Below are positions 8,301-13,718 of a stretch of 18,041 nucleotides of DNA, in pieces. Below the pieces are notes generated by a model. That model ran no database searches. It was given only the letters and a program-made list of their open reading frames with translations, and was not told the DNA's origin. The DNA lies in assembly GCA_030635365.1 (NCBI GenBank), contig DAOVYZ010000009.1, positions 1 to 18,041 on the forward strand, given 5' to 3'. The number at the start of each line of letters is the position of its first letter. Positions within the stretch are counted from its first letter, which is position 1. The stretch is from Bacteroidales bacterium (lineage in GTDB: Bacteria; Bacteroidota; Bacteroidia; Bacteroidales; UBA12077). The position numbers and the translations under genes were made by a program.

Positions 8301-8347
8301 TTAACATCGTGTTAACACGAATTAACCTCATAATAACTTATATTAAT
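8301..8347. promoter_or_regulatory. Helically phased TTAAC array, candidate response-regulator operator
   Basis: Five pentamers lie in direct orientation: TTAAC at 8301, 8312 and 8322, ATAAC at 8333 and TTAAT at 8343. Steps are 11, 10, 11 and 10 bp, so all fall on one face of the helix. OmpR/PhoB-family regulators bind as head-to-tail dimers on such 10-11 bp direct repeats. The array sits between divergent genes and upstream of -7 elements on both sides. A 14-bp palindrome, TCGTGTTAACACGA (8307-8320), overlaps the second copy and is an alternative operator. Confidence 0.55.
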
Positions 8348-8358
8348 GACATCTCTTT

Positions 8359-8366
8359 ATAAATTT
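8359..8366 (+). promoter_or_regulatory. Candidate -7 element for the Cys-rich protein gene
   Basis: TAAATTTG matches TAnnTTTG exactly and lies 35 bp before the ATG at 8401. The -33 position is not a TTTG and is occupied by the last copies of the phased array, a geometry that suits activation by a bound regulator. Confidence 0.5.
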
Positions 8367-8400
8367 GTTATCATAATTATTAACGAAAATTAAAACTATT

Positions 8401-8622
8401 ATGAAAAAGTTTTTAGCATTCCTAACATGTGTAGCATTTGTTGCAGTTATTTCTTTAGCACCGGCTAATGCTCAGGAACCAGAAAAGAAAGAAAACGCAA
8501 AAACTGAAAAGTGTTGTTCAAAAGAAAAATCAAAAAAATGCCCAAGTACATGTGAGAAAAAAGCTGAACAAAAAAAGAAAGAAGAGCAAAAGAAAAAAGA
8601 AGAAAAAAAGAAAAATGGATAA
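8401..8622 (+). CDS. Small secreted Cys/Lys-rich protein, possible metal binder
   Basis: This 73-residue protein has a clear signal peptide (MKKFLAFLTCVAFVAVISLA, cleavage after PANA near residue 24). The mature part is about 49 residues and highly charged. Its cysteines follow C38-C39-x7-C47-x3-C51 (KCCSKEKSKKCPSTCEKK), and the remainder is a Lys/Glu tail likely to be one long helix. Four close thiols suggest metal or disulfide chemistry in the periplasm or outside. Small secreted proteins of this composition are seen in other Bacteroidota but have no defined function that I know of. The gene is divergent from the Cys-rich sensor kinase, shares the phased operator region with it, and ends at its own terminator, so it is probably a direct target of the two-component system. 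Confidence 0.75.
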   Translation: MKKFLAFLTCVAFVAVISLAPANAQEPEKKENAKTEKCCSKEKSKKCPSTCEKKAEQKKKEEQKKKEEKKKNG

Positions 8623-8648
8623 TTCTAACTGTAATTTGATTTATAATA

Positions 8649-8680
8649 AAAAAACTGGTTATGATTTAACCGGTTTTTTT
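8649..8680 (+). terminator. Rho-independent terminator after the Cys-rich gene
   Basis: The stem ACTGGTTA / TAACCGGT (one G-T pair) closes a small TGAT/T loop. It is flanked by an A-run before and seven Ts after, 30 bp past the stop codon. Confidence 0.8.
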
Positions 8681-8817
8681 ATTCCTGCTTTTTAATCAAA
8701 TATAGTTAACTGTCCTTGTCCTATTATTATATAGTTTATTTTACTTAACTTGTAATACAGATTAATGTGTAGTGAACATAAATTGTTGTATTAAGTATAG
8801 GTTTATTATAATTTAAT

Positions 8818-8825
8818 TAGTTTTG
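8818..8825 (+). promoter_or_regulatory. Possible -7 element for the VTC operon
   Basis: TAGTTTTG matches TAnnTTTG and lies 19 bp before the ATG at 8845. No -33 TTG stands at 18-20 bp, so the call is weak. The rest of the 8681-8844 gap shows no gene. Confidence 0.35.
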
Positions 8826-8844
8826 ATGAGTTTAATTATACTGT

Positions 8845-9600
8845 ATGGCCAATTCGCTTGAAAATATACTACTAGAATTTGACCCGATTAGTTTAAAAGA
8901 GTTGTATGAGTGCAGGTTACTGAATCGTATTGATACAAAATATATTTGTAGTATTAGGCGATTACCTCAAATACTGATTCAAGCTAATAAAGAATTTAGA
9001 ATTCAGGCAACAAACAATGCAAGAGTTTTCGGATATGAATCTTTGTATTTTGATACTCCTGATTTGAAGACTTATTTTGATCACCATAGAGGCAAAAGAA
9101 TTAGATATAAAATTCGCTTCAGGAAGTACTTGGATACCGGTGATACATTTTTGGAAGTCAAGAAGAAAAAGAATTATATAAGGACTATTAAGAGGAGAAA
9201 ACAGTTTGATTTTTCAAAGAGTATTGAGAAAGAACATGAAGCTTTTATCAATAATCAAATATTGATGCCGGGTATTGACTTAAAACCAAATATTTGGACT
9301 CTTTTTAATAGAATTACACTAGCCAGTAATGACCAATTAGAAAGAATAACAATTGATACTGACATTCGATTTAGAAATGAGTTAAATGAAGTGGGTTTAC
9401 CCGGCCTTGCAATTATTGAAGTAAAACGTAATAAAACTGGTGGAATTAGTCCATTTACCCAAATTCTTCGTAATACATTAATTCGTCCATATGGCATAAG
9501 TAAGTATGTAATGGGGAATATTCTTCTAACGCCACAACTTAAACATAATCGTTTTCATAAAAAAATAACCACTGTAAACAAGATATGTTATGATACTTAA
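8845..9600 (+). CDS. VTC-domain protein (CYTH/TTM superfamily, polyphosphate-polymerase-like)
   Basis: This 251-residue cytoplasmic protein is a stand-alone VTC domain, the tunnel fold that in yeast Vtc4 makes polyphosphate from ATP. Visible signatures are RIDTKY (28-33), YFDTPDLKTYFDHHRGKRIR (68-87) with the following RYKIRFRKY, FLEVKKK (103-109), and the late acidic strand AIIEVKRNKTGG. Paired Arg/Lys and Glu on the strands match the triphosphate and metal-binding tunnel of the superfamily. It overlaps the DUF4956 gene by 11 bp and is first in a three-gene operon with an exported CotH-like protein. Bacterial members in this context have not, to my knowledge, been shown to make polyphosphate, so the activity is inferred. 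Confidence 0.88.
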   Translation: MANSLENILLEFDPISLKELYECRLLNRIDTKYICSIRRLPQILIQANKEFRIQATNNARVFGYESLYFDTPDLKTYFDHHRGKRIRYKIRFRKYLDTGDTFLEVKKKKNYIRTIKRRKQFDFSKSIEKEHEAFINNQILMPGIDLKPNIWTLFNRITLASNDQLERITIDTDIRFRNELNEVGLPGLAIIEVKRNKTGGISPFTQILRNTLIRPYGISKYVMGNILLTPQLKHNRFHKKITTVNKICYDT

Positions 9601-10261
9601 CTTTATTGTTGATTCATTAGAAACCACAAAAATTTTTGGCTTAGACTTTTTTCATGCTGAGGATTTTATGCACTTAGTTGCACGATTCTGTTATAATTTA
9701 TTCTGGGTATTTATCCCTTCTTATTTCCTGTATTTCAAGAAAAGAGGTGATAGAGAATACTTTTTTACATTTATGATAGCCAGTATTATTGTTTTTCAGA
9801 TTTGTATGTTGCTAGGTACCGTTAGCTTACGGATAGGTTTTGCTTTAGGGCTATTTGCCATATTTGGAATTCTTAGGTATAGGACAAATCAGATTCCTCC
9901 ACGAGAGATGACATACCTGTTTTTAGTTATAGGCATGTCGGTAAAGAATGCACTTGCTAATGAAAATATTAGTATGGCAGAGCTACTTATAACAGATATA
10001 TTAACGGTTCTTGTTGCATTTATAGTTGAATGGTATTTGGTTAACTTAAAACTTCAAAAAAAGACAATAATTTATGATAGGACTGATTTAATAAAACCGG
10101 ATAAATATGAAGAATTAAAAAAGGATTTATCTAATAGATTTGGCCTTAATATTGAAAAGGTAGATATTGGGCCGGTTGACCTTATTAGAGATCAGGTTAA
10201 ATTAATTATATACTTTCAGAAGGTCGAGGGAATAAGATATTTTGACTGTCCGCGAGATTAA
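9590..10261 (+). CDS. DUF4956 membrane protein
   Basis: This 223-residue protein has about four membrane segments: YNLFWVFIPSYFLYF, FFTFMIASIIVFQICMLLG, the ALGLFAIFGI/TYLFLVIGM region and LLITDILTVLVAFIVEWYL. The cytoplasmic tail covers about residues 155-223. The conserved core FAIFGILRYRTNQIPPREMT identifies the DUF4956 family. Its role is unknown. The family is found beside VTC-domain genes, and here the 11-bp start overlap points to coupled translation. A membrane anchor or conduit for the VTC protein is a reasonable inference, not shown. Confidence 0.88.
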   Translation: MILNFIVDSLETTKIFGLDFFHAEDFMHLVARFCYNLFWVFIPSYFLYFKKRGDREYFFTFMIASIIVFQICMLLGTVSLRIGFALGLFAIFGILRYRTNQIPPREMTYLFLVIGMSVKNALANENISMAELLITDILTVLVAFIVEWYLVNLKLQKKTIIYDRTDLIKPDKYEELKKDLSNRFGLNIEKVDIGPVDLIRDQVKLIIYFQKVEGIRYFDCPRD

Positions 10262-10274
10262 AGCTTATTGAATT

Positions 10275-11348
10275 ATGAGGTGCTTTTTTATTATTTTTTG
10301 TTTGCTAATTTTATTTACTGAAGGTTATTCACAAAATGATGCAGGTGATAATAATCTTAGTGATACTATACTTTTTCCTTCAAATTTCTTTGATATAGAT
10401 GAACCACTGGAACTAACTTTACGATTTGATATAAAAAATCTGACAAAAGAAAAATCAGATAAAGATTATTTACCGGCTGAGCTTTTTTATTTTATTAATG
10501 ATACTTTAAAAATTGAGAAGAATATCAGGATAAGGGCAAGGGGAAAGTTTCGCAAAAAGCAATGTTATTTTCCACCATATTGGATAAATGTTAAAAAATC
10601 GAACGTTAACGAGGATTATATTTCTAGTGTTAATAAAATTAAGGTTGTTTCACATTGTAAAGATTCTAAAACATATAATGATTACCTTCTAAAAGAGTAT
10701 ATTGCTTATAAGCTTTTAAATATTATTACAGATTATAGCTTTAAGGTTCGTTTAGCAAAAATAAAATATATTGATACCGGAAGAGAAAATAAAATAACTA
10801 AGAATTGGGCTTTTATGATCGAGCCGGAAGACCTACTTGCTAAAAGATTGGAAGCATACCCTCTAAAAATGGATAAAATAAGTTATAGGCAATGTGACCC
10901 ATTGAAGACTACAATCATGAGTATTTTTCAGTATATGATTGGAAATACAGATTATTCGGTAGCAGGTAGGCATAATGTAAAGCTATTAACTTTAAAAGAT
11001 TATACTAAGCCGGAACTTATTGTAATTCCATATGATTTTGATTTTTCTGGCATTGTAAATACTATATACGCAAAACCTTCAGAAAAAATAGGAATAAAGA
11101 GTGTTACAGAGCGTTATTTTTATGGCATGTGCAGAAGTGATGAAACATATAATGAAGTTCTGAATTTATTTAGAGAGAAGGAAAATGATATATTTTCATT
11201 TATAGATTCGTTTGAATTCATTGATAAAAGAATGCAGAAATATGTTCGTAGTTATATAGAAGAATTTTATGATGAAATTGAACAAACCAATTTTGTTAAA
11301 AAGAATATAAGGCCATCTTGTGAGAAATTACTGCTAAAAAACAGTTAG
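10275..11348 (+). CDS. Exported CotH-like (atypical protein kinase fold) protein
   Basis: This 357-residue protein starts with a signal peptide (CFFIIFCLLILFTEGYSQ, cleavage near 19). The body carries a CotH-like pattern: RARGKFRKKQC (87-97) with FPPYWINV, KVVSHC (123-128), EYIAYKLLNII (141-151), FMIEPEDLL (180-188), FQYMIGNTDYS (218-228), HNVKLL (233-238) and IPYDFDFSGIVN (251-262), the last like the CotH metal-binding Asp motif. Bacillus CotH phosphorylates spore-coat proteins; here the setting is periplasmic or surface, so the substrate is unknown. It follows the DUF4956 gene by 13 bp and completes the VTC/DUF4956/CotH operon. Family membership is fairly sure; kinase activity is inferred. 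Confidence 0.8.
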   Translation: MRCFFIIFCLLILFTEGYSQNDAGDNNLSDTILFPSNFFDIDEPLELTLRFDIKNLTKEKSDKDYLPAELFYFINDTLKIEKNIRIRARGKFRKKQCYFPPYWINVKKSNVNEDYISSVNKIKVVSHCKDSKTYNDYLLKEYIAYKLLNIITDYSFKVRLAKIKYIDTGRENKITKNWAFMIEPEDLLAKRLEAYPLKMDKISYRQCDPLKTTIMSIFQYMIGNTDYSVAGRHNVKLLTLKDYTKPELIVIPYDFDFSGIVNTIYAKPSEKIGIKSVTERYFYGMCRSDETYNEVLNLFREKENDIFSFIDSFEFIDKRMQKYVRSYIEEFYDEIEQTNFVKKNIRPSCEKLLLKNS

Positions 11349-11690
11349 AAACAAGCCGCTAAAATTCAGAAAATCAAACATTATTCCAACTTATTTTGAT
11401 AAGTAAATAATTCGGGAAACTTCTTTCACCTTCTAACAGTTTTTGCAAATAGAAAAGTACTTCACGGTCTGTTAAGAAAGTATAATTTATTCGTAACAGT
11501 TTGATACTTTATTTATCGAGATTGGTTCGGTAGGTATGATAGAAAATTGTTTTAGTTTTTTTGCTAACCCACTTTTGCCCTTACAATTTGAAACCCCAGT
11601 GCTCTTAAGCACATTTGCTCCGCTTCACATAGGGGCTTAATTTTTTTACCAATAATTATTAACTTTTTAAAAGAAACTTTTTTTATTTTT
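11349..11690. other. Non-coding stretch with AT-rich inverted repeats
   Basis: No credible gene is visible. At 11477-11483 and 11504-11510 AAAGTAT/ATACTTT pair, overlapping CTGTTA/TAACAG at 11469-11474 and 11494-11499; both are short and AT-rich. The 3' part holds the candidate terminator described separately. Confidence 0.5.
11594..11647 (+). terminator. Possible terminator or structured repeat after the CotH gene
   Basis: CCCC (11594-11597) and GGGG (11632-11635) enclose an inner hairpin GTGCT-CTTA-AGCAC (11599-11612), followed by seven Ts. It lies 245 bp after the CotH stop and is the only GC-rich patch in the gap. The outer stem is short, so this is tentative. Confidence 0.35.
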
Positions 11691-11691
11691 C

Positions 11692-11721
11692 TTGTATAAT
11701 AAGTTTTTATATTTATATTTG
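11692..11721 (+). promoter_or_regulatory. Bacteroidota-type promoter for the TetR gene
   Basis: TTG at 11692-11694, a 19-bp spacer, and TATATTTG at 11714-11721 fit the -33/-7 consensus with exact spacing. The expected transcript start is near 11727, giving a leader of about 37 bases before the ATG at 11764. Confidence 0.7.
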
Positions 11722-11740
11722 CACCATGTAAACTAAAAAC

Positions 11741-11755
11741 GAATACAGCGTATTC
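11741..11755. promoter_or_regulatory. Candidate TetR autoregulatory operator
   Basis: GAATAC-AGC-GTATTC is a perfect 6-bp inverted repeat between the predicted transcript start and the TetR start codon. TetR-family proteins often repress their own genes from such palindromes. The same sequence is not seen before the adaptor gene. Confidence 0.35.
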
Positions 11756-11763
11756 TTATAATT

Positions 11764-12333
11764 ATGGCAAAAGTTGGAGACAAAGACATAGAAGATAGAG
11801 TATTTGAGAAAACAAGAGAATTGTTGCTTAAATACGGTGTGAAAGGTTGGAATATGGATGACCTTTCTGAAGAGTGTGGAATGTCTAAAAGAACGCTGTA
11901 TAAGATTATTGGTAATAAAGAGGATCTTTTATACAAGAGTAATTTGGATTCTATAAATAAGAATATTAATAAAAATAAGAAATTCTTTAATAGTGGTAAA
12001 TCATATGATGAGTTATTAGACAACTTTGCTGATGTTATTGCTAATATGTTTGATGAAACAATTATTAAAAATGGATCTGCATTAAGAAAAGAGTATCCCC
12101 GAATTGGAGAGATGATAAATAATAGGATAATCCGCTTTGAGGAGCTATATACCGACTTTTTTAGAAAAGGCAAGGAGCTTGGATATTTTGTTGATTCCTT
12201 TGATCCTGAATTTATTTTTGGTTTTTTGAGCGGGATTATTGAGATTAATATTTTGAGAAATAAAACTAAGGCTGAGTTTGAGGAGAGTTTGTTATTTGCA
12301 ATTAAAATATTGATTAGGGGAATAAGAAAATAG
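11764..12333 (+). CDS. TetR/AcrR-family transcriptional regulator
   Basis: This 189-residue regulator has an N-terminal helix-turn-helix at about residues 29-54 (WNMDDLSEECGMSKRTLYKIIGNKEDLL shown by its G39-MSKRTLYK recognition segment). The helical C-terminal domain of about 130 residues is the usual ligand-binding and dimer part, without recognisable specificity. It is followed in the same direction by the adaptor, pump, crotonase-like and TolC genes, so it is most likely the local repressor of that efflux operon, releasing it when a toxic compound binds. A terminator-like hairpin after it and a 312-bp gap suggest the pump genes have a separate promoter. Confidence 0.9.
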   Translation: MAKVGDKDIEDRVFEKTRELLLKYGVKGWNMDDLSEECGMSKRTLYKIIGNKEDLLYKSNLDSINKNINKNKKFFNSGKSYDELLDNFADVIANMFDETIIKNGSALRKEYPRIGEMINNRIIRFEELYTDFFRKGKELGYFVDSFDPEFIFGFLSGIIEINILRNKTKAEFEESLLFAIKILIRGIRK

Positions 12334-12355
12334 ATAGAAGTTAATTTGTAAAATA

Positions 12356-12389
12356 ATACACCTGGTAGCGATCATGTGTATATTTTTTA
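12356..12389 (+). terminator. Likely terminator after the TetR gene
   Basis: ATACAC (12356-12361) pairs with GTGTAT (12376-12381), with an inner TGGT/ATCA pairing across one mismatch and an AGCG loop. A run of Ts follows. It starts 22 bp after the TetR stop. Confidence 0.5.
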
Positions 12390-12396
12390 TCACAAA

Positions 12397-12448
12397 GTAA
12401 ACCAGATACACCATATTGGTGTAGTGAGGAATAAGAGAGTATGGTTTA
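12397..12448. promoter_or_regulatory. Nested inverted repeats, candidate operator of the efflux operon
   Basis: Inner arms TACACCA (12407-12413) and TGGTGTA (12417-12423) flank TAT. Outer arms TAAACCA (12398-12404) and TGGTTTA (12442-12448) enclose them. The left part, GTAAACCAGATACAC (12397-12411), recurs as GTAAACCAAATATAC at 12609-12623, close to the adaptor start. GTAAACTA also occurs in the TetR leader at 11728-11735. Confidence 0.35.
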
Positions 12449-12454
12449 ATTATA

Positions 12455-12559
12455 ATGACGCTTAGAAATATAATTATTATGACAGAATGTATAGAGAATA
12501 GCAGATTAAGAAATCTTAAGAAGAGATATCGAAAACAAATCAATAGAGCTTTATTCTAA
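12455..12559 (+). CDS. Possible 34-residue basic micro-ORF
   Basis: This frame runs from an ATG through MTLRNIIIMTECIENSRLRN to a basic C-terminal stretch, KKRYRKQINRALF. It has no recognised relative and lies in the gap between the TetR gene and the adaptor. A leader peptide or chance frame are both possible. Confidence 0.15.
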   Translation: MTLRNIIIMTECIENSRLRNLKKRYRKQINRALF

Positions 12560-12579
12560 ATCATAATGCACTTGAACAA

Positions 12580-12587
12580 TAAACTTG
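12580..12587 (+). promoter_or_regulatory. Weak -7-like element upstream of the adaptor gene
   Basis: TAAACTTG differs from TAnnTTTG at one base and lies 58 bp before the adaptor ATG. No -33 match is present. The second GTAAACCA motif sits 22 bp downstream, where a repressor could block transcription. Confidence 0.25.
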
Positions 12588-12645
12588 TGTATAAAAATAA
12601 ATAGAAATGTAAACCAAATATACTAAATTAGTTTAATTAGAAATT

Positions 12646-13716
12646 ATGAAAAAACGATTAATTGTACTGTCACTTAGTATCTTAATTATGATGACAGGAT
12701 GTGGTGAGAAAAAACAGATTAAAAAATCTGTAAGACCGGTAAGGGTCGTAAAAGTAAGTAGCAATCTTAATCAGGCTAAAATAGTTTTACCAGCAAGCAT
12801 TAATGAGCTAAAAGAGGTTAAGCTAGCTTTTAGAGTTGGAGGCCCATTAGTAAAGCTAAATAATATAGTTGGCAGTTACGTTAAAAAAGGAGAAGTAATT
12901 GCCCAAATTGATCCTCGTGATTTTAAAATAGCTGTTGAAAGTGCTGAATCAATGTATTTTCAGGCGAAAGCTGAATATGAGCGATATAAAAATTTGCTTG
13001 CCAAGAAGAGTGTTTCGAAGAGTTTATTCGACCAAATGGAAACAAATTACAAACTGGCAAAGACTAGTTACGAAAGTGCAAAGAATTCATTAATCGATAC
13101 AGAGATTAAAGCGCCTTTTTCAGGCTACATTAATACTCTTTTTGTAGAGAACTTTGAGGAAGTAAATCCGGGAGCTCCAATTGTTTCTTTGCTTGATTAT
13201 TCAAACTATGAGGTTAATGCATGGATTTCAGCTCAAGATATGGATAAGATTAATTCCGAAACAGAGTTTGTGTGTATTGTAAAGAATGAAACAACTCATA
13301 GATTAAAAGGAAGGATAAAGGAAATAGGTGCAAAATCCGGTCTTTCAAAACAGTCTTATCCAATTTCAGTTTTAGTTGAAGTTCCTAAAGATTTTAAACT
13401 TCGTGCAGGGATGACTGCCAATCTTGAGATTATTACTCCGAATAAGGAGAGTCATTTTTCATTTCTTGTGCCTGTAACATCGGTGTTTTCGAAAGAAAAT
13501 AAAACATGTGTTTGGATTTTCAATGAGCAAACAAATACTGTATCCTTAAAACAGGTAAAATTAGGAAGTATTGTTTCTGATGAAATGCTTTCTGTTACCG
13601 ATGGTTTAAGAGATAATGATAATGTAGTGACTGCTGGAGTTCATTACTTGCATGAAGGACAACAAGTAAAAATGATGTCAAAGTTTTCAAAGTCTAACGT
13701 AGGAAATCAACTTTAA
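12646..13716 (+). CDS. RND efflux lipoprotein adaptor (AcrA/MexA type)
   Basis: This 356-residue membrane-fusion protein bridges the AcrB-like pump and the TolC-like channel. It starts with a lipoprotein signal (LIVLSLSILIMMTGC) whose lipobox Cys is residue 19. Lipoyl half-motifs lie at about 60-92 (VKKGEVIAQIDPRDF) and 153-185 (IKAPFSGYINTLFVENFEEV). Between them is a helical hairpin at 93-152, rich in Ala, Lys and Tyr. Beta-barrel and membrane-proximal domains follow, with LRAGMTANLEI near 257-267. It differs from the first adaptor in the window by having a lipid anchor and no His tail, in line with drug or organic-compound export. It ends 2 bp before the pump start, so the two are co-translated. 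Confidence 0.92.
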   Translation: MKKRLIVLSLSILIMMTGCGEKKQIKKSVRPVRVVKVSSNLNQAKIVLPASINELKEVKLAFRVGGPLVKLNNIVGSYVKKGEVIAQIDPRDFKIAVESAESMYFQAKAEYERYKNLLAKKSVSKSLFDQMETNYKLAKTSYESAKNSLIDTEIKAPFSGYINTLFVENFEEVNPGAPIVSLLDYSNYEVNAWISAQDMDKINSETEFVCIVKNETTHRLKGRIKEIGAKSGLSKQSYPISVLVEVPKDFKLRAGMTANLEIITPNKESHFSFLVPVTSVFSKENKTCVWIFNEQTNTVSLKQVKLGSIVSDEMLSVTDGLRDNDNVVTAGVHYLHEGQQVKMMSKFSKSNVGNQL

Positions 13717-13718
13717 AA

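Noticed and set aside
8468..8695. Second plus-strand frame over the Cys-rich gene, 75 codons
   Set aside because: Lys/Arg-rich frame-shifted reading of the same A-rich bases; the first frame has the signal peptide, and this one runs through the terminator.
11469..11510. Overlapping inverted repeats AAAGTAT/ATACTTT and CTGTTA/TAACAG as a riboswitch or small RNA
   Set aside because: Short, AT-rich stems expected by chance in this composition, with no promoter or terminator around them.
11733..12173. Minus-strand frame of 146 codons over the TetR gene
   Set aside because: It is the antisense shadow of the TetR coding sequence, with Leu/Ser/Ile-rich low-complexity composition.
12292..12543. Minus-strand frame of 83 codons in the TetR-adaptor gap
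   Set aside because: Hydrophobic sequence produced by AT-rich DNA; it runs into the TetR gene end and crosses the terminator and operator repeats. No family pattern.
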